64,000 nt of DNA from Xenopus tropicalis (lineage: Eukaryota > Chordata > Amphibia > Anura > Pipidae), in assembly GCF_000004195.4 (NCBI RefSeq), contig NC_030680.2:151194163-151258162 (forward strand), read 5' to 3'. A model generated the notes under the pieces. That model made no database searches, was not told the DNA's origin, and saw nothing but the letters and a program-made list of their open reading frames with translations. Positions 10,901-23,000 of this stretch are shown here, in pieces. Positions within the stretch are counted from its first letter, which is position 1, and every line of letters starts with the position of its first letter. A program made the position numbers and the translations under genes.

Positions 10901-10963
10901 CTCTCTATGGTATTGTCAGGTCCTCCAGCGTCTCTCAGAGCGCCAAGGGCATCCTTACTGCGG
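10901..10963 (+). CDS. tamm41: TAMM41 internal exon (LYGIVRSSS...AKGILTAG)
   Basis: A 63-bp exon, phase 1 to 1, with acceptor CTCCCTGCAG and donor GTAAGT at 10964. It encodes (A)LYGIVRSSSVSQSAKGILTA plus a split glycine codon. IVR.SS..QS.KGI.TAG is conserved in TAMM41. Confidence 0.93.
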
Positions 10964-11454
10964 GTAAGTGCCATGTTACCCCTATACTTGCCCCAGTAGT
11001 GCTGCTGCGGATTTCATAGATAATCACTTTAGGGTCTTGTTTCCTCTGCCCCAGTCGGGCTTCCTTGTCTGCCCCACACTCCCAACAATTCCCTTACAGC
11101 ACTGCTGCCTGGCAAAGAGCATCTGATCCTGAGTGAATGTGTAGAACACCTGCAGTTAAGCAAGAGTGGCCTGCTGTGATTGGCCAGACAGGAAGTAGTG
11201 ACCTGAGTACCAGGAAACGCTTCCCCCGCGGGAGCACAAACAAGGAAATCTGCCACCTTTCCCCATTGGTTTCTCATATTCATCCCCTGTAGGGGAGATG
11301 CAGTTCTACCCTCTCCATCACTTATTATCCAGGGGGAGGGTGAGTTGCCACTGGCAGTGTCTCCCCCGGGGCCCGAGTATCGGATAAGGCAGCCGTGAGT
11401 ATTGGGAAGGATTGTGTTACTGGATCACTTACCGGCTCTGCGCCCCTTGTGCAG

Positions 11455-11785
11455 TGCCCAGCACGCCCCCCCTTACAGCTCCCCAGCACCCCCCTGTACA
11501 GCTCCCCAGCACCCCCCTGTACAGCTCCCCAGCACCCCCCTGTACAGCTCCCCAGCACGCCCCCCCTTACAGCTCCCAGCACCCCCCTGTACAGCTCCCC
11601 AGCACCCCCCTGTACAGCTCCCCAGCACCCCCCCTGTACAGCTCCCCAGCACGCCCCCCCTTACAGCTCCCAGCACCCCCCTGTACAGCTCCCCAGCACC
11701 CCCTGTACAGCTCGCCAGCACCCCCCCCTTACAGCTCCCCAGCACGCCCCCCCTTACAGCTCCCCAGCACCCCCCTGTACAGCAC
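11455..11785. repeat. 23-bp minisatellite (CAGCTCCCCAGCACCCCCCTGTA)
   Basis: About fourteen copies of a C-rich 23-bp unit in a TAMM41 intron, with two alternating variants (CCCCTGTACAG and CCCCCCTTACAG). All six frames stay open by repetition. No gene is implied. Confidence 0.92.
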
Positions 11786-12202
11786 CCAATTGCCATTGAT
11801 GTTTATTTATGGGTACCGATCATAATGGAATCTGGGGTTCTAGCTGTATCTATGCTATTTCTTCTTTTTTGTTTTACTTACCCTTTAATCCTTTGTTGCT
11901 TCCGTTCTCTTGGGACCACCCAACCTTAGGACCTACCTATAGAAAGAGGAGGGGGGATTTAACAACTGCAGCAATTACAGCGCCAGACCTTCTCCATAGC
12001 AATAAGCCAGCGGCTGATAGGGGCCCCCCCAGTTTTGCCTCTCCAACCCTGTCCCATTCTGTGCCCTGAAATAGTCACATTGAGAAGCTTTATCTGGCGA
12101 ACATTATGCCCCCTGTAACGTGGGAATGGTACGGCCTGCTCCCCATCTCCCCCCGCAGAGATGGTGCTGAACTGCACATCTCACCGCTAATTGGTATTGG
12201 GG

Positions 12203-12292
12203 TTCAAAGGGGCAGTTCACCTTTAAATTAACTTTTAATTTGTTATAGAATGACCAATTCTTAGCAACTTTTCAATTGGTCTTCATTATTTG
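12203..12292 (+). mobile_element. Truncated Xenopus-type MITE
   Basis: TTCAAAGGGGCAGTTCACCT continuing through TTATAGAATGACCAATTCTT and CAACTTTTCAATTGGTCTTC matches the 5' part of a very abundant Xenopus MITE with ends like TTAAAGGGG. I recall this as the T2/Kolobok type. The family name is from memory; the sequence match to frog repeats is the stronger claim. It is cut off at CATTATTT, exactly where the 52-bp splice-acceptor array begins. Confidence 0.75.
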
Positions 12293-12294
12293 CA

Positions 12295-12971
12295 GGAGTC
12301 AGGAAGACGGCGCAGTACATTAATTGCCCCTTTTCTTGCCCCTGCAGGAGTCAGGAAGACGGCGCAGTACATTAATTGCCCCTTTTCTTGCCCCTGCAGG
12401 AGTCAGGAAGATGGCGCAGTACATTAATTGCCCCTTTTCTTGCCCCTGCAGGAGTCAGGAAGACGGCCGCAGTACATTAATTGCCCCTTTTCTTGCCCCT
12501 GCAGGAGTCAGGAAGATGGCGCAGTACATTAATTGCCCCTTTTCTTGCCCCTGCAGGAGTCAGGAAGACGGCGCAGTACATTAATTGCCCCTTTTCTTGC
12601 CCCTGCAGGAGTCAGGAAGACGGCGCAGTACATTAATTGCCCCTTTTCTTGCCCCTGCAGGAGTCAGGAAGACGGCGCAGTACATTAATTGCCCCTTTTC
12701 TTGCCCCTGCAGGAGTCAGGAAGACGGCGCAGTACATTAATTGCCCCTTTTCTTGCCCCTGCAGGAGTCAGGAAGATGGCGCAGTACATTAATTGCCCCT
12801 TTTCTTGCCCCTGCAGGAGTCAGGAAGACGGCGCAGTACATTAATTGCCCCTTTTCTTGCCCCTGCAGGAGTCAGGAAGACGGCGCAGTACATTAATTGC
12901 CCCTTTTCTTGCCCCTGCAGGAGTCAGGAAGACGGCGCAGTACATTAATTGCCCCTTTTCTTGCCCCTGCA
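12295..12971 (+). repeat. 52-bp array duplicating the 3' splice site and start of the TAMM41 last exon
   Basis: Thirteen 52-bp units (one has an extra base: 677 bp in total) precede the true last exon. Each carries about 24 nt of exon start (GAGTCAGGAAGACGGCGCAG) followed by ATTAATTGCCCCTTTTCTTG and CCCCTGCAG, a pyrimidine tract with AG acceptor. Units differ at very few sites, such as GACGGCG versus GATGGCG. Every junction therefore looks like a usable acceptor. Because 52 is not a multiple of 3, only the last acceptor gives the family-like C-terminus directly. Confidence 0.95.
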
Positions 12972-12972
12972 G

Positions 12973-13049
12973 GAGTCAGGAAGACGGCGCAGTACAGCTC
13001 CAAGAAACTCTACAAAATGCTGCGGAGCCTCCGGAAGGGAAAGTTGTGA
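12973..13049 (+). CDS. tamm41: TAMM41 terminal coding exon
   Basis: A 77-bp coding part, phase 1, reading G-VRKTAQYSSKKLYKMLRSLR and then KGKL with stop TGA at 13047-13049. The acceptor is TTGCCCCTGCAG. The tail is strongly basic and plausibly an amphipathic helix; yeast Tam41 uses its C-terminus for membrane association, so a membrane-contact role is likely by analogy. Upstream copies of the acceptor (12295-12971) could compete in splicing. Use of the penultimate copy would read into another frame through the 3' UTR. Confidence 0.9.
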
Positions 13050-13108
13050 CGTTTATTGTTCCGCGGATCCTTATTTATATTTATAGGCCTCTGTTACCCA
13101 TGAATATG

Positions 13109-13122
13109 GCGCCCCCTGCTGG
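13109..13122 (-). promoter_or_regulatory. CTCF-consensus site in TAMM41 3' UTR
   Basis: The reverse complement reads CCAGCAGGGGGCGC, which fits the CTCF core CCASYAGRKGGCRS at all 14 positions. It lies 60 bp after the TAMM41 stop, on the minus strand. Occupancy is not shown by sequence. Confidence 0.65.
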
Positions 13123-13137
13123 TGCTTTGTGTGACCC

Positions 13138-13143
13138 AATAAA
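13138..13143 (+). terminator. TAMM41 poly(A) signal AATAAA
   Basis: A canonical AATAAA 89 bp after the stop codon, followed by TTATCTCTGTACTTGG. It implies a short 3' UTR of about 110 bp. Confidence 0.8.
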
Positions 13144-13339
13144 TTATCTCTGTACTTGGTGCCGCCCCAGAGTGCCATTCTGCCAGTCACATTTCTCTCT
13201 GCATGCAAAGGATCCAGCCAATAGAAATGCTCCCAGGCTGGCAGTACCACAATCTTCCGGGCGCCCCAGTGCTACAACTGCCCCAGGTACAGGTTCAACC
13301 CCTAAAATCCCCCCCCCCCCCGCCCCCCCCCCCCCACTG

Positions 13340-13972
13340 TAAGCCAGCAGTCCTGCCCTGCTTTATGGCTGAGATTCTAGCTATCTGTATAACAGAGCAT
13401 TCTGTCACAGTGGCACAGATCCTATCTGATCCCCCCATTGTAAGCAGCAGTCCTGCCCTGCTTTATGGCTGAGATTCTAGCTATCTGTATAACAGAGCAT
13501 TCTGTCACAGTGGCACAGATCCTATCTGATCCCCCCATTGTAAGCAGCAGTCCTGCCCTGCTTTATGGCTGAGATTCTAGCTATCTGTACAACAGAGCAT
13601 TCTGTCACAGTGGCACAGATCCTATCTGATCCCCCCATTGTAAGCAGCAGTCCTGCCCTGCTTTATGGCTGAGATTCTAGCTATCTGTATAACAGAGCAT
13701 TCTGTCACAGTGGCACAGATCCTATCTGATCCCCCCCCCCATTGTAAGCAGCAGTCCTGCCCTGCTTTATGGCTGAGATTCTAGCTATCTGTATAACAGA
13801 GCATTCTGTCACAGTGGCACAGATCCTATCTGATCCCCCCATTGTAAGCAGCAGTCCTGCCCTGCTTTATGGCTGAGATTCTAGCTATCTGTATAACAGA
13901 GCATTCTGTCACAGTGGCACAGATCCTATCTGATCCCCCCATTGTAAGCAGCAGTCCTGCCCTGCTTTATGG
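13340..13972. repeat. ~100-bp tandem repeat (GTAAGCAGCAGTCCTGCCCT...)
   Basis: Six full copies plus a partial of a ~100-bp unit: GTAAGCAGCAGTCCTGCCCT, GCTTTATGGCTGAGATTCTA, then TAACAGAGCATTCTGTCACA and GATCCTATCTGATCCCCCC. Copies are nearly identical. The first 40 bp of the unit recur as the last bases of the window (63959-64000), so the unit belongs to an interspersed family. Confidence 0.93.
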
Positions 13973-14249
13973 CAGATCACAGTCTGTATAGGAAAGAGAA
14001 GAGTTAAAGGGAAAGTAGGAATAAAATATACTGGGGGGGGGGGTAATTATCCATGTGATGTAGAACAGATGTTGGACTCGGTGCCAGAATGAGTCCCTTC
14101 GGAGCTCGTTGGTCTCTGCTGAGAGTTTTGGGTTAAAATTACAGGTGTTTTATTCTCTCGCCTCGTGTGTAACCTGAGAAGGTTTTATTTGTCCTTTAGG
14201 CGAGCGGAGCCCGGAGCCACTGAGCGCTCTTTGTGTGCGGGGAGAGGTC

Positions 14250-14855
14250 ACGTGATGTTCCCCCCGGCCCCCCCAACCCTATATTCCCGGGGCCACAACC
14301 CTGTGCTTTCCTCTCTCTATTCCCCTCGGGGGGGGTCACAGATTAAATATAGAGCCCCCCCCCGGCCCCCCCAACCCTATATTCCCGGGGCCACAACCCT
14401 GTGCTTTCCTCTCTCTATTCCCCTCGGGGGGGGTCACAGATTAAATATAGAGCCCCCCCCCCCGGCCCCCCCAACCCTATATTCCCGGGGCCACAACCCT
14501 GTGCTTTCCTCTCTCTATTCCCCTCGGGGGGGGTCACAGATTAAATATAGAGCCCCCCCCGGCCCCCCCCAACACTATATTCCCGGGGCCACAACCCTGT
14601 GCTTTCCTCTCTCTATTCCCCTCGGGGGGGGTCACAGATTAAATATAGAGCCCCCCCCCGGCCCTATATTCCCGGGACCACAACCCTGTGCTTTCCTCTC
14701 TCCATTCCCCTCGGGGGGGGGGTCACAGATTAAATATAGAGCCCCCCCCCGGCCCCCCCAACACTATATTCCCGGGGCCACAACCCTGTGCTTTCCTCTC
14801 TCCATTCCCCTCGGGGGGGGGGGTCACAGATTAAATATAGAGCCCCCCCCCGCTG
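14250..14855. repeat. ~98-bp GC-rich tandem repeat
   Basis: Six copies of a unit with CCCCCGGCCCCCCCAACCC, TATATTCCCGGGGCCACAAC, GTGCTTTCCTCTCTCTATTC and TCACAGATTAAATATAGAG. One copy is internally shortened (14650-14680). The 241-codon open frame over it is a repeat by-product. Confidence 0.92.
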
Positions 14856-15292
14856 CTCCCTGGATGGGGGCCAGGAATGATTCAATGTGACTCATGAGCT
14901 GCACTCACTAACGCGACTCCTGAACCCAGATCTGCCAGTCGCTTTATTGTGTATGGGTTTTATTGGAGCCGTAATTCTTGCGTCGATTCGGCGCTAACGA
15001 GAGTCCGTTTCCCATCAGCCCGGGGCAACTGTAACTGCCCCCCCGTCCCAGGCGGCTCCTCACGGGGGGAAACGTGTCCCCTCCAACAAAATCAAATCCA
15101 GATCTGCTGCACATTGTAGAAATCCAGATGTACCCCCCCCCCACCCGGGGCTTCTGGGAACTCACCTCTGAACTCCATCTTGTTTTCATTTTACTGCACT
15201 ATAATTGTATTATGTTCCAGTGTGTGAGTCTAACAGCAAAGTATAGTCTGTTACCAACACAGCATCCAAACTGTGGGTCAGCCTTGCAGACT

Positions 15293-16150
15293 GTTCCTGC
15301 TAAATTGTGCTTAGTACAGGGGAATCCCTATGTGCCATAGTTTTATGGTATCTCTCTGTACAGGCTATGAGCAAACTTAGGGGGCAGTTCCTGCTGAATT
15401 GTGCTTAGTACAGGGGAATCCCTATGTGCCATAGTTTTATGGTATCTCTCTGTACAGGCTATGGGCAAACTTAGGGGGCTGTTCCTGCTGAATTGTGCTT
15501 AGTACAGGGGAATCCCTATGTGCCATAGTTTTATGGTATCTCTCTGTACAGGCTATGAGCAAACTTAGGGGGCTGTTCCTGCTGAATTGTGCTTAGTACA
15601 GGGGAATCCCTATGTGCCATAGTTTTATGGTATCTCTCTGTACAGGCTATGGGCAACTTAGGGGGCTGTTCCTGCTGAATTGTGCTTAGTACAGGGGAAT
15701 CCCTATGTGCCATAGTTTTATGGTATCTCTCTGTACAGGCTATGGGCAAACTTAGGGGGCTGTTCCTGCTGAATTGTGCTTAGTACAGGGGAATCCCTAT
15801 GTGCCATAGTTTTATGGTATCTCTCTGTACAGGCTATGAGCAAACTTAGGGGGCTGTTCCTGCTGAATTGTGCTTAGTACAGGGGAATCCCTATGTGCCA
15901 TAGTTTTATGGTATCTCTCTGTACAGACTATGAGCAAACTTAGGGGGCTGTTCCTGCTGAATTGTGCTTAGTACAGGGGAATCCCTATGTGCCATAGTTT
16001 TATGGTATCTCTCTGTACAGGCTATGAGCAAACTTAGGGGGCTGTTCCTGCTGAATTGTGCTTAGTACAGGGGAATCCCTATGTGCCATAGTTTTATGGT
16101 ATCTCTCTGTACAGGCTATGGGCAAACTTAGGGGGCTGTTCCTGCTAAAT
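15293..16150. repeat. 94-bp tandem repeat (GTTCCTGCTGAATTGTGCTT...)
   Basis: Nine copies at an exact 94-bp period: GTTCCTGCTGAATTGTGCTT, AGTACAGGGGAATCCCTATG, CATAGTTTTATGGTATCTCT, TACAGGCTATGRGCAAACTT. Substitutions are few, which suggests recent expansion. It lies between TAMM41 and VGLL4. Confidence 0.94.
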
Positions 16151-16785
16151 TGTGGGGCAAATCTCCTGCAGCTATGGATACAGGGGGATTGTTCTTACTT
16201 GACAACAATGATAGGACAGGAGGAACAGCCAATGTACTTATTCCATTCATTTTGCTCCTGCTTTCACCCCCACCCCAAGGGCAGAATTGATAAGGAGTTT
16301 GTCCCCAGAGACTAAAGGGCCCACCTTGAGTTTCCCATGTTGCCCGGCAGCCAAATCCAGCGCCGTTCCTGCCCAAACCAGACCTTACAGAAATATGATA
16401 TTAAAACTTAGAAGCAAGAACAAAAAAACAGGAATTTCCGGCTGGAGGCAAATAAAGTGAAGGGATCGGATCCGTCTCCCCCTCCCACCCCCAGAGACCT
16501 CAACACAGGATTATTGGCTTAATAATTACCCTGGGTGGCAAGTGCTTTGTTCTTTGGCTTCAGAGGAGGATTTTCCCTCCCCGCAGTGGCGAGACCGTTA
16601 CGGTTTTGTGTTTCTCCTGCCCCTTGTCTGGGCACAATGGTGTCTGGGGCGCCCCAACTCCTCCCAGTGACCCCCTCTGGTTATAGTACCTGTGCCCCCA
16701 GGTATGTATATCCCAATATGGAACATCTTCCGCCATTAACTTGCCCCCTCCCTGATATATCAGCCCTCTGGGGACCCCCCTAGAT
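16150..16785. other. Unique intergenic sequence
   Basis: Single-copy sequence between two arrays. No gene, splice-flanked frame or RNA gene is recognised. Confidence 0.6.
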
Positions 16786-19760
16786 ACACACAGGGTAGGT
16801 AATAAAGGGCCCCCCCTAGATAGACACAGGGTAGGTAATAAAGGGCCCCCCCTAGATACACGCAGGGTAGGTAATAAAGGGACCCCCCTAGATACACGCA
16901 GGGTAGGTAATAAAGGGACCCCCCTAGATACACACAGGGTAGGTAATAAAGGGACCCCCCCTAGATACACACAGGGTAGGTAATAAAGGGACCCGCCTAG
17001 ATACACGCAGGGTAGGTAATAAAGGGCCCCCCCTAGATACACGCAGGGTAGGTAATAAAGGGACCCGCCTAGATACACACAGGGTAGGTAATAAAGGGAC
17101 CCCCCCAGATACACACAGGGTAGGTAATAAAGGGACCCCCCCAGATACACACAGGGTAGGTAATAAAGGGACCCCCTAGATACACACAGGGTAGGTAATA
17201 AAGGGACCCCCCCAGATACACACAGAGTAGGTAATAAAGGGACCCCCCCAGATACACACAGGGTAGGTAATAAAGGGACCCCCCTAGATACACGCAGGGT
17301 AGGTAATAAAGGGACCCCCCCTAGATACACGCAGGGTAGGTAATAAAGGGACCCCCCCTAGATACACACAGGATAGGTAATAAAGGGACCCCCCTAGATA
17401 CACGCAGGGTAGGTAATAAAGGGGCGGGGGGACCCCCCCCCTAAATACACGCAGGTTAGGTAATAAAGGACCCCCCCTAGATACACACAGGGTAGGTAAT
17501 AAAGGGACCCCCCTAGATACACACAGGGTAGGTAATAAAGGGACCCCCCTAGATACACGCAGGTTAGGTAATAAAGGGACCCCCCTAGATAAACACAGGG
17601 TAGGTAATAAAAGGACCCCCCTAGATACACACAGGGTAGGTAATAAAGGGCCCCCCCTAGATACACACAGGGTAGGTAATAAAGGGACCCCCCCCCCGGG
17701 ACACAGGGTAGGTAATAAAGGGACACGCCTAGATACACACAGGGTAAGGATAAAAAGGCCCCCCCTAGATACACGCAGGGTAGGTAATAAAGGACCCCCC
17801 TAGATACACACAGGGTAGGTAATAAGGGCCCCCCCCCTAGATACACACAGGTAGGTAATAAAGGGGCCCCCCCCCTAGATACACACAGAGTAGGTAATAA
17901 AGGGACCCCCCTAGATACACACAGGGTAGGTAATTAAAGGAGGACCCCCCCCCAGATACACACAGGGTAGGTAATAAAGGGACCCCCTAGATACACGCAG
18001 GTTAGGAAAAGGGACCCCCTAGATACACACAGGGTAGGTAATAAAGGGACCCCCTAGATACACACAGGGTAGGTAAAAAGAGGGACCCCCCTAGATACAC
18101 ACAGGGTAGGTAATAAAGGGCCCCCCCCCTAGATACACACAGGGTAGGTAATTAAAAGGGACCCCCCTAGATACACGCAGGGTAGGGTAATAAAGGGCCC
18201 CCCCTAGATACACACAGGTAGGTAAAAAAGGGCACCCCCCCTAGATACACGCAGGGTAGGTAATAAAGGGACCCCCCTAGATACACACAGGGTAGGTAAT
18301 AAAGGGACCCCCCTAGATACACACAGAGTAGGTAATAAAAGGGCCCCCCTAGATACACACAGGGTAGGTAATAAAGGGCCCCCCCTAGATACACACAGGG
18401 TAGGTATACAAGGGGACCCCCCTAGATACACGCAGGGTAGGTAATAAAGGGACCCCCTAGATACACACAGGGTAGGTAATAAAGGGACCCCCCCAGATAC
18501 ACACAGAGTAGGTAATAAAGGCGACCCCCCCAGATACACACAGGGTAGGTAATAAAGGAACCCCCTAGATACACGCAGGGTAGTGAATAAAGGGACCCCC
18601 TAAGATACACGCAGGGTAGGTAATATAAAGGGACCCCCCCTAGATACACACAGGATAGGTAATAAAGACCCCCTAGATACACGCAGGTTAGGTAATAAAG
18701 GGAACCCCCCTAGATACACGCAGGTTAGGTAATAAAGGGACCCCCCTAGATACACACAGGGTAGGTAATAAAAGGGACCCCCCTAGATACACACAGGGTA
18801 GGTAATAAAGGGACCCCCCTAGATACACGCAGGTTGGTAATAAAGGGACCCCCCCTAGATAAACACAGGGTACGGGTAATAAAAGGACCCCCCTAGATAC
18901 ACACAGGCGTTAAGGTAATTAAAGGCCCCCCCTAGATGACACACAGGGTAGGTAATAAAGGGACCCCCCCCCGGGTACACAGGGTAGGTAATAAAGGGAC
19001 ACGCCTAGATACACACAGGGTAGGTAATAAAGGGCCCCCCTAGATACACGCAGGGTAGGTAATAAAGGGACCCCCCTAGATACACACAGGGGTAGGTAAT
19101 AAAGGGCCCCCCCAGATACACACAGGGTAGGTAATAAGGGCCCCCCCTAGATACACACAGAGTAGGTAATAAAGGGGACCCCCCTAGATACACACAGGTA
19201 GGGCGTAATTAAAGGGACCCCCCCCCCAGATACACACAGGGTAGGTAATAAAGGGACCCCCCTAGATACACGCAGGTTAGGTAATAAAGGGACCCCCCTA
19301 GATACACACAGGGTAGGTAATAAAGGGCCCCCCCTAGATACACAACAGGTAGGTAATAAAGGGACCCCCCTAGATACACACAGGGTAGGTAATAAAGGGC
19401 CCCCCCCTAGATACACACAGGGTAGGTAATAAAGGGCCCCCCTAGATACACACAGAGTAGGTAATAAAGGGACCCCCCTAGATACACACAGGGTAGGTAA
19501 TAAAGGGACCCCCCCCCCAGATACACACAGGGTAGGTAATAAAGGGAACCCCCCTAGATACACGCAGGTTAGGTAATAAAGGACCCCCTAGATACACACA
19601 GGGAGGTAATAAAGGGACGACCCCCCCCCAGATACACACCAGGGTAGGTAATAAAGGCCCCCCCCCTAAAGATACCACAGGGTAGGTAATAAAGGGGCCC
19701 CCTAGATACACACAGGGTAGGTAATAAAGGGACCCCCCCCCGGGACGTGGGGTAGATAAG
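16785..19760. repeat. 36-bp minisatellite (GACCCCCCTAGATACACACA...)
   Basis: Roughly 80 units of GGACCCCCCTAGATACACAC followed by AGGGTAGGTAATAAAG. The left part (to about 17.4 kb) is regular. From about 17.4 to 19.74 kb there are many single-base indels and C-run length changes. Long minus-strand frames (YLGGSLYYLPCV repeats) are by-products. Confidence 0.95.
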
Positions 19761-20013
19761 AATGCCCCCCTAGACACACACAGGGCAGCAGGGTTTATGG
19801 GGCAGGGAGGAGGATGACAGGGAGTTGCATTGGGGCGGGGGCTGCACCTCGGGGAGAAGGTTGAGGACAAGATCCAACAGGATCAGTAAATGAGCTCATC
19901 TGGCACATGGGAAGGCGCTACCGACACCAGAACCGGTTTGGCTGGAAATGCTCTGTGGGGGGGTAATTACTGGGTGCCCCCATGGGCCCTATTCTGCTAC
20001 TGTTATTCTCTAG

Positions 20014-20080
20014 AACAGGGCTCTCCAACTGGCGGCCCGGGGGCCAGCTGTGGCCCCACATTCTGCTCTGGCCCCCAAAT
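20014..20080 (+). mobile_element. hAT-type DNA transposon end
   Basis: CAGGGCTCTCCAACTGGCGG and CCCGGGGGCCAGCTGTGGCC resemble hAT element termini (CAGGGGT..C.AACT.GCGGCCCGCGGGCC..). Only about 65 bp is seen before the 30-bp minisatellite begins. The array has replaced or grown out of the rest of the element. The family is not assigned. Confidence 0.6.
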
Positions 20081-20084
20081 GTGA

Positions 20085-23000
20085 GTGTCCTGAGACTGGA
20101 GGGGACTGAGCTCAGAGGAGCATGCTGGGAAGGGACAGAGGCCAGAGAAGGATGCTGGGAAGGGACTGAGCTCAGAGGAGGATGCTGGGAAGGGACTGAG
20201 GCCAGAGGAGGATGCTGGGAAGGGACTGAGGCCAGAGGAGGATGCTGGGAAGGGACTGAGGCCAGAGGAGGATGCTGGGAAGGGACTGAGGCCAGAGGAG
20301 GATGCTGGGAAGGGACTGAGGCCAGAGGAGAATGCTGGGAAGGGACTGAGGCCAGAGGAGGATGCTGGGGAAGGGACTGAGGCCAGAGGAGGATGCTGGG
20401 AAGGGACTGAGGCCAGAGGAGGATGCCGGGAAGGGACAGAGGCCAGAGGAGGATGCTGGGAAGGGACTGAGGCCAGAGAAGGATGCTGGGAAGGGACTGA
20501 GGCCAGAGGAGAATGCTGGGAAGGGACAGAGGCCAGAGGAGCATGCTGGGAAGGGACTGAGGCCAGAGGAGGATGCTGGGAAGGGGATGAGGCCAGAGGA
20601 GGATGCTGGGAAGGGACTGAGGCCAGAGGAGAATGCTGGGAAGGGACTGAGGCCAGAGGAGGATGCTGGGAAGGGACTGAGGCCAGAGGAGAATGCTGGG
20701 AAGGGACTGAGGCCAGAGGAGCATGCTGGGAAGGAACTGAGGCCAGAGGAGCATGCTGGGAAGGAACTGAGGCCAGAGGAGGATGCTGGGAAGGGACTGA
20801 GGCCAGAGGAGAATGCTGGGAAGGGACTGAGGCCAGAGGAGAATGCTCGGGAAGGAACTGAGGCCAGAGGAGAATGCTGGAAAGGGACAGAGGCCAGGAG
20901 GAGCATGCTGGGAAGGGACTGAGGCCAGAGGAGGATGCTGGGAAGGGACTGAGGCCAGAGGAGGATGCTGGGAAGGGACTGAGGCCAGAGGAGAATGCTG
21001 GAGAGGACTGAGGCCAGAGGAGGATGCTGGGAAGGGACTGAGGCCAGAGGAGGATGCTGGGAAGGAACTGAGGCCAGAGGAGAATGCTGGGAAGGGACTG
21101 AGGCCCAGAGGAGAATGCTGGGGAAGGGACTGCAGCCAGAGGAGGATGCTGGGAAGGGACTGAGGCCAGAGGAGCATGCTGGGAAGGAACTGAGGCCAGA
21201 GGAGCATGCTGGGAAGGAACTGAGGCCAGAGGAGGATGCTGGGAAGGGACTGAGGCCAGAGGAGAATGCTGGGAAGGGACTGAGGCCAGAGGAGAATGCT
21301 GGGAAGGAACTGAGGCCAGAGGAGCATGCTGGGAAGGAACTGAGGCCAGAGGAGGATGCTGGGGAAGGGACTGAGGCCAGAGGAGCATGCTGGGAAGGGA
21401 CAGAGGCCAGAGGAGGATGCTGGGAAGCGAACTGAGGCCAGAGAGAATGCTGGGAAGGGACTGAGGCCAGAGGAGAATGCTGGGAACGGACAGAGGCCAG
21501 AGGAGGATGCTGCGGAAGGGACTGAGCTCAGAGGAGCATGCTGCGGAAGGAACTGAGGCCAGAGGAGAATGCTGGGAAGGGACTGAGGCCAGAGGAGCAT
21601 GCTGGGAAGGGACTGAGGCCAGAGGAGAATGCTGGGAAGGAACTGAGGCCAGAGGAGCATGCTGGGAAGGAACTGAGGCCAGAGGAGCATGCTGGGAAGG
21701 GACTGAGGCCAGAGGAGCATGCTGGGAAGGAACTGAGGCCAGAGGAGCATGCTGGGAAGGGACTGAGGCCAGAGGAGAATGCTGGGAAGGAACTGAGGCC
21801 AGAGGAGCATGCTGGGAAGGAACTGAGGCCAGAGGAGCATGCTGGGAAGGGACTGAGGCCAGAGGAGAATGCTGGGAAGGGACAGAGGCCAGAGGAGCAT
21901 GCTGGGAAGGAACTGAGGCCAGAGGAGCATGCTGGGAAGGGACTGAGGCCAGAGGAGCATGCTGGGAAGGAACTGAGGCCAGAGGAGAATGCTGGGAAGG
22001 GACTGAGGCCAGAGGAGGATGCTGGGAAGGAACTGAGGCCAGAGGAGGATGCTGGGAAGGGGACTGAGGCCAGAGGAGGATGCTGGGAAGGACTGAGGCC
22101 AGAGGAGGATGCTAAGGCGAAAGGACTGAGGCCAGAGGAGGATGCTGGGAAGGAACTGAGGCCAGAGGAGGATGCTGGGAAGGGACTGAGGCCAGAGGAG
22201 AATGCTGGGAAGGGACTCGGGCCAGAGGAGGATGCTGGGAAGGGACTGAGGCCAGAGGAGGATGCTGGGAAGGAACTGAGGCCAGAGGCAGGATGCTGGG
22301 AAGGAACTGAGGCCAGAGGAGGATGCTGGAAGGACTGAGGCCAGAGGAGAATGCTGGGAAGGGACTGAGGCCAGAGGAGGATGCTGGAAAGGACTTGAGG
22401 CCAGAGGAGGATGCTTGGGGAAGGAACTGAGGCCAGAGGAGGATGCTGGGAAGGAACTGAGGCCAGAGGAGGATGCTGGGAAGGAACTGAGGCCAGAGGA
22501 GGATGCTGGGAAGGGACTGAGGCCAGAGGAGAATGCTGGAGGGACTGAGGCCAGAGGAGGATGCTGGGAAGGGACTGAGGCCAGAGGAGGATGCTGGGAA
22601 GGAACTGAGGCCAGAGGAGGATGCTGGGAAGGAACTGAGGCCAGAGGAGGATGCTGGGAAGGGACTGAGGCCAGAGGAGAATGCTGGAAGGGACTGAGGC
22701 CAGAGGAGGATGCTGGGAAGGAACTGAGGCCAGAGGAGGATGCTGGGAAGGGACTGAGGCCAGAGGAGGATGCTGGGAAAGGGACTGAGGCCAGAGGAGG
22801 ATGCTGGAAGGAACTGAGGCCAGAGGAGGATGCTGGGAAGGAACTGAGGCCAGAGGAGAATGCTGGGAAGGGACAGAGGCCAGAGGAGGATGCTGGGAAG
22901 GAACTGAGGCCAGAGGAGGATGCTGGGAGGGACTGAGGCCAGAGGAGCATGCTGGGAAGGAACTGAGGCCAGAGGAGAATGCTGGGAAGAACTGAGGCCA

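Noticed and set aside
12324..12584. ORF of QESGRRRSTLIAPFLAPAG repeats
   Set aside because: It reads the 52-bp splice-site array out of the TAMM41 frame. The real content is the acceptor plus exon start.
14165..14890. 241-codon proline-rich frame that looks like a collagen-type protein
   Set aside because: It follows the ~98-bp GC-rich repeat exactly and has no splice sites or conserved domain.
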